Shown: positions 19,990 through 30,766, counted from the first letter of the stretch. The stretch: DNA of 64,000 nucleotides from Flavobacterium sp. (GCA_012837155.1 CP051546.1:2669699-2733698), one strand, 5' to 3'. Numbers and translations: made by a program. Notes: generated from the sequence alone by a model not told the origin.

Positions 19990-21914
19990 ATGCAATTCAA
20001 ACATTCAGAAATACTCTATTTTCTCTTTTTATTGGTTATCCCAATTCTGGTTCATTTATTTCAATTGCGGCCGTTTCAAAAAGGAATATTTTACCAATGT
20101 TCGTTTCCTGAAGGAACTTTCTATTCAAACCAGGAAGAGTTCCAAACTCAAAAAATGGCTGCTCTTAGCTACTCGCTTATTCTTGTTAAGTTGCATCATT
20201 ATTGCCTTTGCACAACCCTATTTCAAAGCCAAAGACGCTAAAAATAGTTCGAACGAAATGTATATCGTTTTAGACAATTCCTTTTCGATGCAAGCCAAAG
20301 GCAAAAAGGGAGAATTGCTAAAAAGAGCCGTACAAGAACTCCTTGAAAACACACCCGAAAACCAAACTTTTTCTTTGATTACCAATTCACAAACTTTCTG
20401 GAATACCACTATAAAATCCATCCAAAAAGAACTGCAAAACCTAAATACAGCGCCTTACCTTTTCAATTAGAAAGTGCTATGGCAAAAATAAAATCGAGAA
20501 AATCAGCCTTCAACAAAGACATTGTAATAATTACGGATGCCGTTGGTTTAGAGCCCAGACAGTTAAAAAGTATTGATAACACTTTCAATACTTATTTTAT
20601 TATTCCGAAGGCAGAGCACGAAAATAACATTTCCATTGACAGCGTTTTCATGCATCAAACTTTAGACGACTTTTATGAGATTGGCGTTGAATTATCTGCT
20701 TTTGGAGAAAAAAACAACGAGATTCCAGTAGCTTTATACAATCAAAATAAACTGATCGCCAAAACTTTGACCAAATTAGATACCTCAAAAAAAACAATCT
20801 ATTTTACCATCCCAAAAAAAGATTTTAACGGATACGCTTCCATTAATGACAACGGCTTGAAATATGATAACACTTTGTATTTTAGCATTTCAAAACCCGA
20901 AAAAAAGCAATGTAATTAGCATTGGCACACCCGAAAAAAGCGGTTTTTTGTCTCGGATTTATACGAGTGACGAATTCAATTACAGTAATTTCACAATTGG
21001 CACTTTAGATTATAATTCGCTCGAAAAACAAGATGCCATCGTGCTGAATGAGCTAGACGAAATCCCACAAGCGCTACAAACGACTTTGAAATCATTTGTA
21101 GAAAAAGGTGGGAATTTAGTGCTAATCCCGTCGAATACAAATGCTATTGCAAACCTGAATCAGTTTCTGACCATTTTTGGTGCTATTCAATTCAATTCTT
21201 TGGGCAATACGGAAAAATTAGTAACAAAAATTAACTTCAATCATCCTTTATTTGCTAGCGTTTTCGAAAATAAAATTGCTAATTTTCAGTATCCAAAAAC
21301 AAAAATATCCTTCGAAATTTCTAACTCGAATTCGCCCATTTTATCTTATGAAGATCAAGGGTCATTTTTAACCTCAATAAGTACTGCGACAGCTTCTGTA
21401 TATGTTTTGCTGCACCAATAAACCTGTCTAATTCTAATTTTCAACAATCCCCTTTAATTGTTCCAAGCTTTTATAAAATGGCTCTAAACAGTCGAAATAA
21501 AGGAATAAATGCGTTGACTATTGGCGATAATAACCTGCTTTTGGTTGACAAAATTTTATCAAAAGACGAAATTTAAATGTAAAAACGAGAACGAAAACTT
21601 TATTCCAATTCAACAAATCCTGAATAATAAGGTAAATTAACATGCTATGATTATCCCGAACAGGCGGGGAATTTTGGAATTTACAAACAAAAAGAATGGA
21701 TTCAAAATATTAGTTTTAACTATAATCGAACCGAAAGTAATTTGAATCAAACCAATAAAGAAGTAATTTCTAACCCTAAAACAATTCATTCTGTCGCAGC
21801 CGTTTCGATGCTTTACAAACCAACAGAAACGACAATCAAATTTGGAAATGGTTTGTTATCTTTGCATTGCTTTTTCTGGCAACCGAAATGGCAATTATAC
21901 GATTCGTGAAGTAA
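19990..21914 (+). CDS. BatA-domain / vWA membrane protein, frameshifted
   Basis: About 640 residues when joined. The BatA N-terminus (HSEILYFLFLLVIPILVHLF) gives a membrane helix, followed by a second helix (ARLLLLSCIIIAFAQPYF-like region). A von Willebrand A domain follows with the MIDAS motif DNSFSM, then FNKDIVIITDAVG. A long periplasmic beta-rich part and a C-terminal helix (FALLFLATEMAIIRFVK) end at 21914. Such proteins are typical of Bacteroidota and lie just before a dihydroorotase-like gene, as here. Breaks near 20095, 20240, 20450, 20900, 21410, 21575, 21640 and 21815-21865. No confirmed function; related Bat proteins affect oxidative tolerance. Confidence 0.82.
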
Positions 21915-21945
21915 AAAACGAAAGTTAAATAATTAAAACATAGTT

Positions 21946-23196
21946 ATGAAAATAATCATCCGGGAAGCAAAAATTATCGATCAAGAAAGTCCTTTTCACA
22001 ACAAAATAGTTGACCTTTTAATTATTGAGGGCGCTATCAAAAAAATAGGAACCTCACTTCCTAACTCAGAAAATGCAAAAGAAATAAAACTTGACAATCT
22101 GCATATTTCACAGGGTTGGTTTGACAGTAGTGTTTCTTTTGGCGAACCTGGTTTTGAAGATCGAGAAACCATTGCTAATGGATTAAATGTCGCCGCACGA
22201 AGCGGTTTTACTGCCATTGCATTGCAACCCAACTCCTACCCGATTATTGACAATCAGTCGCAAATCAATTTTGTAAAACACAAGTCCAATGGTTTTGCTA
22301 CACAACTTTTTCCTATTGGTGCTTTGACAAAAAATAGTGAAGGCAAGGATATGACCGAGTTATTCGACATGAAAATGCTGGAGCGGTCGCCTTTGGAGAT
22401 TATAATAAGAGTTTAGACAATGCTAATTTACTTAAAATTGCCTTGCAATATGTACAGGATTTTGACGGATTAGTCATTGCTTTTTCCCAAGATTCGAACA
22501 TAAAAGGAAACGGCGTTGCTAATGAAGGCGTTGTTTCGACAAAATTAGGCTTGAAAGGAATTCCAAATCTATCCGAAGAATTACAAATCGCCAGAAACTT
22601 GTTTCTACTAGAATATACCGGAGGAAAGACTACATATTCCAACGATTTCTACGGCAAAATCGGTACAATTAATCAAGGAAGCAAAAACCAAAGGATTAAA
22701 AGTGAGTTGTAGTGTTGCCGTGCATCATTTGGTTTTAACCGATTCAATAATCGAAGGTTTCGATACAAGATACAAGGTTTCGCCTCCGCTTAGAACGGAA
22801 TCGGATAGAAAAGCATTGATTGCCGGAATTCTCGACAACACCATCGACATGATTACAACTGACCATAATCCGATTGATATTGAGCATAAAAAGATGGAAT
22901 TTGATTGGGCTACAAACGGAACCATTGGTTTAGAAAGTGCTTTTGGTGCCTTATTAACCGTCTTGCCTTTAGAAAAGTAATCGAAAAATTGATTTCAGGA
23001 AAAACCACTTTCGGAATCGAAAAACAAAGTATCGACGAAGGGCAAAAAGCAACTATTACTTTGTTTCATCCTGAAGTAAAAAGCATTTTACCAAAGAAAA
23101 TATCTTATCTAAATCGAAGAATTCAGCATTCTTGGGAGTAGAAATGAAAGGAAAAGTATACGGAATTTTAGTCAGGGAGAATTAGTTTTAAGTTAA
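21946..23196 (+). CDS. pyrC: Dihydroorotase-like amidohydrolase lacking the HxH metal motif, frameshifted
   Basis: About 418 residues of the dihydroorotase (class I, multifunctional-type) fold. It contains GEPGFEDRETIANGLNVAARSGFTAI, LFPIGALTKNSEGKDM, EYTGGKLHIPTIST, SVAVHHLVLTD, TRYKVSPPLR and MITTDHNPID. The expected metal-binding D-x-H-x-H-L-R-E-P-G appears as FDSSVSFGEPG, so both His are Ser and the Arg is Gly. This resembles non-catalytic PyrC' proteins that assemble with aspartate transcarbamoylase. The family is usually annotated pyrC in flavobacteria; true activity is doubtful. Breaks near 22375, 22627, 22975, 23090 and 23170 are single-base slips. Confidence 0.8.
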
Positions 23197-23210
23197 ATAG
23201 GTAATTAGGT

Positions 23211-24187
23211 ATGAAATAGTTTCTTTTTTTGCAGGTGCGGGCGGTTTAGACCTTGGTTTCCAAAAAGCAGGTTTTGATGTTATTTGGGCAAATGAATATG
23301 ACAAAGAAATCTGGGAAACCTATGAAAAAAATCATCCTCATACAAAACTCGACAAACGAAGTATTGTAAACATACCTGCTGAAGATGTTCCCGAATGTGA
23401 TGGAATTATTGGCGGACCACCTTGTCAAAGTTGGAGTGAAGCTGGTGCTGCAAGAGGAATTGAAGATAAAAGAGGACAACTATTTTATGATTTTATTAGA
23501 ATTCTATCAGCCAAACAACCGAAATTTTTTTAGCTGAAAATGTAAGCGGAATGCTGATTTCTAAGCATAATGAAGCATTAGAAGGAATCAAAGAACTTTT
23601 TAGAACTGCTGGTATTGGCTATGAACTTTCTTTTGAAATGTTAAATGCGTGTGACTACAATGTACCACAAGACCGTAAAGAGTTTTCTTTATTGGAATAC
23701 GAAAAGATTTAAAATTTGAATTTGAATTCCCAAAAAGCAATTTCCAAAGCAAACTTTGGAAGATGTTATTTTTGACCTTAAAGATACTGTTTTACCCGCC
23801 CAAAAATCAAATAAAACAAATGGAGAACTATGTAAGTATCCAAATCACGAATATATGATAGGTGATTTTTCAACTATCTATATGTCACGCAATCGTGTTA
23901 GAAGCTGGGATGAACAATCATTTACAATACAAGCTGGAGGCAGACACGCACCAATTCATCCTCAAGCTCCAAAAATGAAATTTATTGAACAAAACATTCG
24001 GACTTTTGTTCCTGGAAAAGAACATTTATATAGACGATTAAGTGTCAGAGAATGCGCCAGAATTCAAACATTTCCAGATAATTTCATTTTTCATTATACT
24101 AGTGTTCCAGCAGGTTACAAAATGATTGGAAATGCTGTACCAGTTAATTTAGCAAAGTTTTTAGCTCAAATATTAAGGAACAAATAA
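23211..24187 (+). CDS. DNA (cytosine-5-)-methyltransferase, M.HaeIII/M.NgoPII-like, frameshifted
   Basis: About 326 residues when joined. Motif [18 protein letters not shown], motif [14 protein letters not shown] (catalytic Cys), VI AENVSG, VIII QDRKR, a target-recognition region ([27 protein letters not shown]), [17 protein letters not shown] and [15 protein letters not shown]. The recognition region and overall sequence resemble M.HaeIII and M.NgoPII, so GGCC is the likely target (inference). ATG 23211 is followed by an A run one base short. Other breaks are near 23525, 23675 and 23728, all fixed by adding one base. It is paired with the endonuclease 61 nt downstream. Confidence 0.9.
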
Positions 24188-24248
24188 TTAAAAATGAAGT
24201 ACTCATTAACAACTTGTACTTGTCTAATAAAAAAACGCTATTAGCTGT

Positions 24249-25107
24249 ATGATAAATATTTTAGAAGCAATTGCAAACATTGCAAACTTACCAATATTAA
24301 ATGTTGATGAATTAACTTTTGGCAATAACCGTGTTACCAATGTTGGTAATGGATTAGAAGTTTTTGTGAAAAATGCTTTTTCAAATAATTTTGAAACTCT
24401 TGATGAAATTGAGAAAATAAAAAACTACTCAAAAGCCTTTTCATATCAAGGAAGTCAGACTCGCCCGCCGGATTTAATGCTCAACAGAGGAGATTCTATC
24501 GAAGTTAAAAAAACAGAAAACATTTCTTCAGAACTGCAACTAAACAGTTCCTATCCAAAAGCAAAATTATTTTCTTCAAGCCATTTAATAAACAAACATT
24601 GCCGAACTTGTGAAGATTGGGAAGAAAAAGATATAATTTACACAATAGGACATATTCCTAAAAACAGTAAAACATTATCTTCTCTTTGGTTCATATATGG
24701 TTCAATCTATGCTGCCGATGAAAATATTTATACCGATTTAAAAATACAGTTACAGAAACCCTTGAAAACATTCCTACCATAAATTTTTCAGAAACAAAGG
24801 AAATTGGAAGAGTAAATTATGTTGACCCACTTCAAATCACAATATGCGAATTCGAGGAATGTGGCTACTTCAACCTCCTCTAAAAGTTTTTGATTATGTT
24901 TATAAATATCAATCTGATTTAAAATTTCAATTGATTGCTATAATCCCAAATGAAAAGTATAATTCATTTCCAATAGAAAGCAGATATAAAATTGAAAATA
25001 CAACTGACCCTAATCTGAAAATTGAAAATATACAAGTAAAAAATCCGAACAATCCAGTAAATCTAATTGATTGTAAGTTAATAACAATCAAAGTTAATAA
25101 GGATTAG
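24249..25107 (+). CDS. NgoPII-family type II restriction endonuclease, two frameshifts
   Basis: About 286 residues when joined. Resembles NgoPII: RVTNVGNGLEVFVKNAF, FSYQGSQTRPPDLML, LNSSYPKAKLFSS, CRTCEDWEEKDIIYTIGH, LWFIYGSIYAADE, then EIGRVNYVDPLQIT and LRIRGMWLLQPPLKVFDY. The PD-(D/E)xK site is seen as P-D-L-M-L then E-V-K-K (about residues 75-88). NgoPII cuts GGCC, which agrees with the methyltransferase next door. Breaks near 24745 and 24843 are single-base deletions. The pair is inserted between the dihydroorotase-like gene and a DUF4870-like/esterase pair. Confidence 0.85.
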
Positions 25108-25139
25108 ATTTGAAAAAAACCTCTGTTAAAACAAAAAAT

Positions 25140-25471
25140 ATGGAAAATAATAGCATCGAAAAAGGAAAAACTGCAGCCATAACAAGTTATATATTAATCA
25201 TTGGAGTTTTTATATCGCCATGTCGATGAATACAGAAAACAAAAATTCTTACGCTTCTTTTCACATTCGTCAAGCATTGGGTTTATCCATCACTTTTATA
25301 TCCTTGGGGCTTATTATTAGTAATTTTGACAGCCCAATGATTTCTATTTCAATGTGGATTTTCCTTTCTGTTTTGTGGACTTACGGAATTTTTAGTGCCA
25401 TTAATGGTCAAACAAAACCTATTCCTTTATTGGGAAATTATTTCCAAAAATGGTTTTCAAATATCTCCTAA
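25140..25471 (+). CDS. DUF4870-like small membrane protein, one frameshift
   Basis: About 110 residues: MENNSIEKGKTAAITSYILI, then SYASFHIRQALGLSITF, then a second and third helix (MISISMWIFLSVLWTYGIFSAING). This pattern (charged start, FHxRQALGL, three to four helices) is DUF4870-like. The frame break near 25213 is a single missing base. Ends 4 nt before the esterase start, so the two are co-transcribed. Function unknown. Confidence 0.7.
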
Positions 25472-25475
25472 AACA

Positions 25476-26121
25476 ATGAAATTATCACTCGAATATCTTA
25501 TAAGAGAACCAAAAATAAAACTAGACAAAAATCCGCTTTTGCTTTTACTTCACGGCTACGGCAGTAATGAACAAGATTTATTTTCGTTCGCTACGGAACT
25601 TCCTGATGACTATTATATTGTTTCGGCTCGCGCTCCATACAATATGCAATACGGAAGTTATGCTTGGTATGCCATTAACTTTGATGCCGACCAAAACAAG
25701 TTTTCTGACCATGAACAAGCAAAAATTTCGAGAGATTTGATTGCCCATTTCATTGACGAGTTAGTGGCAAACTATCCTATTGATACTAAAAATGTAACCC
25801 TAGTTGGTTTTAGCCAAGGGGCTATTTTGAGTTATGCTGTGGCACTTTCGTATCCCGAAAAAAACACAAAGAGTGGTCGCAATGAGTGGCTACATCAACC
25901 AAGAATCCTAGAAGAAAACTATCTGAAAAATTCGTTTAACAATCTCAAATATTTGCTTCACACGGCACAGTTGACCAAGTAATTCCGGTGGAATGGGGAC
26001 AAAAAGCAAAACCTTTTCTAGATAATTAGGCATCAACACAACATACAAAGAATATCCTATTGGGCACGGAGTTTCGCCTCAAAACTTTTATGATTTCAAG
26101 AATTGGTTGCTTCATAATTAG
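25476..26121 (+). CDS. Phospholipase/carboxylesterase family alpha/beta hydrolase, frameshifted
   Basis: About 215 residues when joined. Oxyanion-hole segment LLLLHGYGSNEQDL (about residue 22), nucleophile elbow GFSQG (Ser about 113), catalytic Asp in GTVDQVIPV and His in IGHGVSP. This is the short carboxylesterase (YpfH/EstB-like) family, cytosolic, acting on small acyl esters. Breaks near 25863, 25955 and 26022 are single-base slips. Stops 1 nt from the convergent hypothetical gene. Confidence 0.85.
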
Positions 26122-26122
26122 T

Positions 26123-26622
26123 TTATTTTTGGTAAATTAACGACTGAATCGTTTCAAAAGAAACCGTTTCATCATCATTGACAAAGTACTTTATCAAAGC
26201 TTCGCCCCAATATTCGCCATCGCTGAAATCAGCAATAATCCAGCGATGATTTAATATTTTTACTTTATTGATAATGAATTTATTTTCGCCTATTTTATCT
26301 TGTCCTGTATAGGGATTCCCTTTAGAATTAGCATTAAAATCCAATAATTTTTCAGTGACAAAAGGAACCAACTTTCGATTTGAATTGTTTTTGTTGCGTT
26401 GTCAGGATTAAAATAATTTTGGGCATTTTCGTTTTTTTCCAAAGAAAAATAATTGGCATTAATTAGCTTATCATTGGCTAAGTTCAAGCTTTCTTTCCAT
26501 TTTTTTTCAGCACTTGTATAGCGATTTTGCTCAAATACGAGTTCGTTACTAAAATATTTATAGGTAAAAATGTTTAAAAGTATAACGAGAATAAAAAGAT
26601 AAAGCAACAATGATTTTTTCAT
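26123..26622 (-). CDS. Hypothetical membrane-anchored or secreted protein, one frameshift
   Basis: About 166 residues when joined. An N-terminal hydrophobic segment (LLLYLFILVILLNIFTYKYF) is followed by a coiled, charged region (KKWKESLNLANDKLINANYF) and a compact C-terminal domain (KVKILNHRWIIADFSDGEYWGEALIKYF). I do not recognise a family. It follows the MBL hydrolase gene by 12 nt on the same strand, so they are probably co-transcribed. The break near 26370 is one missing base. Confidence 0.65.
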
Positions 26623-26634
26623 TTTTAAATGAGA

Positions 26635-27396
26635 TTAAATTGTAATTTTTAAATTGTCATAAGCTAAATAAACGTTCTCAGGCAGTCGTCGTTGTATTTC
26701 TTCATGAAACCTAAAATATGACTAATGTGTGTAATATAGGCTTTTTGAGGCTTTATCAAAGCTATAAATCCAATGCTTCTTGTAAATTAAAATGCGTGGC
26801 ATGAGGCTCCTCTCGCAAAGCATTTACGACTAAAACTTTTAAATTTTTAATTTTTCGATTTCGACTTGCGCTAACCGTTTTTACGTCGGTCAAATAAGCA
26901 AAATCATCAATTCTATAGCCAAAAACTTGAAGGTTTCCATGCATCACATTGATGGGAATTGCCGTTTTATCTCCAATAGGAAAAGGATGATTATTGATCA
27001 CTTCAATTGATTTTACCGAAGGAGCTCCTGGATATCTGTTGTTAATTTCAAAAATATAATCAAATCGTTTTTTAAGATTTTCAAGTACTCGCTGATGGGC
27101 ATATATTGGAATTTCGCCTTGCTTAAAATTAAACGGGCGAATATCATCTAATCCTGCGGTATGATCAGCATGCTCATGAGTGTATAAAATACCATCTATT
27201 TTCTGACAATTTGAAGCTAACATTTGCTGTCTAAAATCTGGCCCGCAATCGATTACGTATGAATGGTCTTTCCAAGAAATCCAAACCGACACTCGAAGTC
27301 TTTTATCTTTAAAATCAACACTTTGACACACCGAATGATTGCTTCCGATTACAGGAATTCCCTGTGAAGTTCCGGTACCTAAAAATACACATTCAT
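26635..27396 (-). CDS. PhnP-like MBL-fold metallo-hydrolase, frameshifted
   Basis: About 254 residues when joined. The start MNVYF-LGTGTSQGIPVIGS fixes ATG at 27396; one T is missing in the following run. Metallo-beta-lactamase features: LYTHEHADHTAG (HxHxDH), IDCGPDFRQQML, PINVMHGN (third His), LTDVKT, and ALREEPHATHFNLQEAL. After further one-base slips near 26765 and 26706 it ends ISHILGFHEEIQRRLPENVY..DNLKI. PhnP/RNase Z-like hydrolases act on cyclic phosphodiesters; the flavobacterial substrate is unknown. Confidence 0.85.
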
Positions 27397-27503
27397 CTGG
27401 CTTAATTTTTGTTAATTATTTTACAAAAATAGGATTAATTCTCTTTTATAAGAAAACCTATTTAATTAACTTTGGCAATAAATTAGCCCTATCTAAAAAC
27501 AGT

Positions 27504-28962
27504 ATGGATACCGAAATAAAACTGAAAGGTGACAAAGTCATCGAACAAATTCCTTCAATAAAAGACAAAGCGCTTCGTATCAACTTGAACGAAAATATCT
27601 ATGGCACTTTTGCAGAAATTGGCGCAGGACAGGAAACAGTAAGGCATTTTTTTAGAGCAGGAGGCTCATCAGGCACCATTGCAAAAGCAACTTCGGCTTA
27701 TGACAAAGACTTTAGCGATTCTATTTACGGAATTGAAGAAGATGGACGTTACGTAACAGAAAGCCGTCTCAGAAAAATGCTTGCCCATGAAGAAGGCTTA
27801 ATTGAAAAACGATTAAGCAGGAAGAAACATCCCAATAAAATTTTCTTCACTTACGCCAATACCGTTGCTACCATTGACTTTGCCAAACAATTTAAAGGAC
27901 AACGGATGGGTTGGTCTTCGATACCAAATTGAACCCGATGAAGATTACAACGAAATTATACTACATATTCGGTTTAAAGAAACCGATGTGCGATTACAAC
28001 AGGAACACTTGGAGTTCTTGGTGTAAATTTGATTTATGGTGCCTATTATAAATACAACGATCCCAAAAGATTCTTACGCTATTTGTATGACCACCTGGAC
28101 AAAGACCAGCTAGAAATTGACACCATCAATTTTTCAGGGCCTCGTTTTGCAGAAGTTGACAACCGTTAATGAGTTTACAATTAGTAAAAAACGGAATGAC
28201 AGACGCCGTGATATTTGATCCTGAAGGCAAAAATATCCTTCCTGCAGCCATATTGTACAAGAAAAACATTCTCGCGCTAAGAGGAAGCTTTCGCCCTGTA
28301 ACAAAGGTAAATATGGATATGTATGAGGAATCATTGAAAATGTTTTTAGAAGAAAGCAAAGTTAGTGCTAACAACACCTTGGTAATCTTTGAAATTACCT
28401 TATCCAACTTACGCTCTGATGGCGAAATTGACGAAAGAGATTTTATGGATCGAGCGGAATTGCTTTGTTCACTTGGACAAACGGTAATGATTTCCAATTT
28501 TCAGGAATATTATAAAGTAGTCGAATATTTCTCAAAATATACCAAAGCTAGAATGGGATTGGCAATGGGAGTTAACAATTTAGTCGACATTTTTGATGAA
28601 AAATACTATCGCCATTTGAGTGGCGGGATTCTAGAAGCCTTTGGAAATTATTTTATAGAGATATGAAAGTCTATTTGTATCCAATGATAAATGAAAATGG
28701 CGAAATCATTAATTCGGAAACATTGATGGTTCATCCTCGTACGAAAGAATTATACAAGTTTTTTAAATTTAACGGAAAAGTGGTCGACATCAAAAATTAC
28801 AATCCCGAAAACTTAGAAGTATTTTCGCGAGAAGTCTTAAAAATGATAGGAAATAGCAAACCGGGCTGGGAAACTATGTTACCACAAGGAGTTCCTGAAA
28901 TCATCAAAAAATTCCGCCTTTTTGGATACAACCCAGATAAAGTTTTAGAAAAAAGCAATTAG
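27504..28962 (+). CDS. Conserved protein of unknown function (often misnamed in databases), frameshifted
   Basis: About 486 residues when joined, intracellular, without signal peptide. It starts MDTEIKLKGDKVIEQIPSIK and has highly conserved stretches NIYGTFAEIGAGQETVRHFF, RAGGSSGTIAKATSAYDKDF, VGLRYQIEP, NLIYGAYY, LRSDGEIDERDFMDRAELL and PGWETMLPQGVPEIIKKF. I recognise it as a family found through Bacteroidota and some cyanobacteria, annotated variously (nicotinate-nucleotide adenylyltransferase, TonB receptor) without support. ATG 27504 is chosen over upstream in-frame extensions. Breaks near 27905, 27988, 28161 and 28647 are single-base deletions. Confidence 0.75.
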
Positions 28963-28995
28963 AGTCTAAATTTAAACTACGGTTTAAAGTACAAG

Positions 28996-29044
28996 AAATA
29001 CAAAAAATACAATCGCTTCATTGATTGTGTTTTTGTATTTTTTT
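28996..29044 (+). terminator. Terminator after the 486-residue conserved protein
   Basis: AAATACAAAAAATACAATC, an 8-nt loop and GATTGTGTTTTTGTATTT form a long imperfect hairpin followed by Ts. Confidence 0.75.
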
Positions 29045-29109
29045 GTTTTATTTTTTTAGGTAAAAAAATCGTGTTATTATATTTATATAAGTTTATTTTT
29101 ATTATTATA

Positions 29110-29153
29110 GTTTTTTAATGTATTTAATCGATATTATTCACTTTTTATCGATT
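29110..29153 (+). promoter_or_regulatory. AT-rich element shared with the response-regulator upstream region
   Basis: GTTTTTTAATGTATTTAATC and, 30 nt on, TTTTATCGATT (29143-29153) mirror GTTTTTTATGTATTTAAACG (9728-9747) and TTTTATCGATT (9761-9771) with similar spacing. Both lie upstream of plus-strand genes. Confidence 0.4.
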
Positions 29154-29193
29154 TGTATTGTATATTTATCGTCCCAAATCTAATTGACTCATC

Positions 29194-29432
29194 ATGAATA
29201 CTACAAAAAACAGGAAAAAATTTTCCTCAAGAGAAATTTTGTGCTCGCTATTTGGACATAAAATTAACACACCAGAAATGTAACGAACCACTTCAAGGAA
29301 TATAAATGTTCTGTCTGTGGTTTAGAATTGACTAATGACCTTGAAGGACACAAAACATTTCTCACTCCCGAACTCAAAGACATTAATGAATCATTAATTA
29401 GTCTGTACAAAAAAAGACATTTTACAATTTAA
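29194..29432 (+). CDS. Small CxxC protein conserved in Flavobacterium, one frameshift
   Basis: About 79 residues: MNTTKNRKKFSSREILCSLF, then GHKIN-TTRNVTNHFKEYKC, CSVCG (a CxxC pair with an upstream Cys and His, perhaps zinc-binding), LTNDLEGHKTFLTPELKDIN and a basic end. One A is missing near 29275, which is why no long open frame exists. I have seen close relatives in flavobacteria annotated hypothetical. Function unknown; cytosolic. Confidence 0.65.
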
Positions 29433-29552
29433 CAATCTCATCCTAAATCCCCAAAAAGATGCTAATTCTACTATTTTTACATAGCCTACAAATGTTGAAA
29501 CAAAAATTAAACAAGAGAAGAATTGCCCGAATAACTAATATTTAAAAATACT

Positions 29553-29681
29553 TAAGTGATAGCTATGGCATAATGTCGCATTTTGAAATCTGATAAAATG
29601 ATATAAGTCTTTGGGTACAAATAGCTTTTATCACTATTCATTCGTTTGACTTTATAACATTAAAACTTTCGACTTACTTAA
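29553..29681. repeat. ~130-bp dispersed intergenic repeat, copy 1
   Basis: Begins TAAGTGATAGCTATGGCATA and ends CTTTCGACTTACTTAA. About nine in ten bases match copy 2 at 57503-57632. AGTGATAGCTAT near the left end is inverted, with a bulge, as ATAGCTTTTATCACT at about 29622-29636. It lies 14 nt past the stop of the minus-strand 356-residue gene. Confidence 0.85.
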
Positions 29682-29695
29682 TTTTGATTTGGTCA

Positions 29696-30766
29696 TCACT
29701 CAAAATTATTCTTAAAAACATTCATGTTTTTATAATTTCTTGTAATAAAATCGAAAGTTGCATTCAGGACATTCCCCATAGATTTTGCTCTTTTAAAGTT
29801 CAAATCATGTGTATAATTGAAGAGTTCTAATTTTAACTTTTGTACATTTTCGTCTGGAGCAATCGTGTCATTGCCCATTATGGTCAATAATTTTTTAATG
29901 CGGTTTTCAGACGAATAAATCCTTTTGGCCAAAACAGCTCTTTCTTCATTTTTATATTGTTCAATCGAACTTTCCTCCAGTTTGTTTTCGACCAATTTTA
30001 CCATCGGATAATTTTCTTTAAAAAACTGCGGACGATATACTTTCAAATTGCCTTCGTAACATTGTTGGTCAAAATCTATTGGACGAATTCGATAGACCAC
30101 TTGGTCAAAATCGTGTATGGGAACAATTACATAATTATAAGCTCTCATATCACCCAGAAGCCTTATCATACAACGCTCATTAAACTTCACAAACTCTTTT
30201 GCAATCTGAGCTCTCTCAGTCTCCAAACAATTTATTAAAAGCGTATTCATAAAAACATCACCTGGAATTCCCATAATATGTTCTTCGATTAAGGTGTCTT
30301 TATACACTAAAAACTGCACTTTATCTGGAGAAAGAATATGCTCTAATTCTAAACCATAAACACGGGAAGCATCGGCTTTTTTTACATAAAAATACACATA
30401 ATTATCATTGAGGATATTCCTAACTTTTATACGAAAAGGTCTTGAATTTCCAAAAGTACAGTAGTCAATTGCATCAACATTCAAAAATTTTATAGTATCC
30501 AAATTCCCATCTGAATACAAATAAGAATACACCTTTTTTAGATTCAAATCAATTTCTTTTCTTTCATGTTCATTGTAATAAACCCGAATCCATAAGGTGT
30601 CTTGATCATTTTTATCAAACACATTTATAGATCCCGAAAAACGCAACAAATCATCATAAAAAATGGAAACTTTTGATGTTCGGTCATATCGTTCTAAATA
30701 ATCTAATAGTGAATTATTTATAGGATAAGTTGGCTTTTTGAAAACCATTAGTGATTCCTCGTTCAT
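29696..30766 (-). CDS. Conserved hypothetical protein, 356 residues
   Basis: Intact, soluble, no signal peptide. I do not recognise an established family. Visible features: mixed alpha/beta N-terminal half, MGIPGDVFMNTLLINCLETE near 165, CMIRLLGDMRAYNYVIVPIH near 195, RIRPIDFDQQCYEG near 227, then a helical C-terminus. The DMRAYN...IRPIDFDQ spacing faintly recalls the catalytic HxDxxxxN...DFD arrangement of kinase-like folds, but that is speculation. It is divergent from the ABC exporter gene and has the ~130-bp repeat directly downstream. Confidence 0.7.
   Translation of the reverse strand: MNEESLMVFKKPTYPINNSLLDYLERYDRTSKVSIFYDDLLRFSGSINVFDKNDQDTLWIRVYYNEHERKEIDLNLKKVYSYLYSDGNLDTIKFLNVDAIDYCTFGNSRPFRIKVRNILNDNYVYFYVKKADASRVYGLELEHILSPDKVQFLVYKDTLIEEHIMGIPGDVFMNTLLINCLETERAQIAKEFVKFNERCMIRLLGDMRAYNYVIVPIHDFDQVVYRIRPIDFDQQCYEGNLKVYRPQFFKENYPMVKLVENKLEESSIEQYKNEERAVLAKRIYSSENRIKKLLTIMGNDTIAPDENVQKLKLELFNYTHDLNFKRAKSMGNVLNATFDFITRNYKNMNVFKNNFE

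Noticed and set aside
27339-27503. N-terminal extension of the 486-residue conserved protein
   Set aside because: The extension is hydrophobic, overlaps the divergent MBL gene start and is not part of the family start at ATG 27504.
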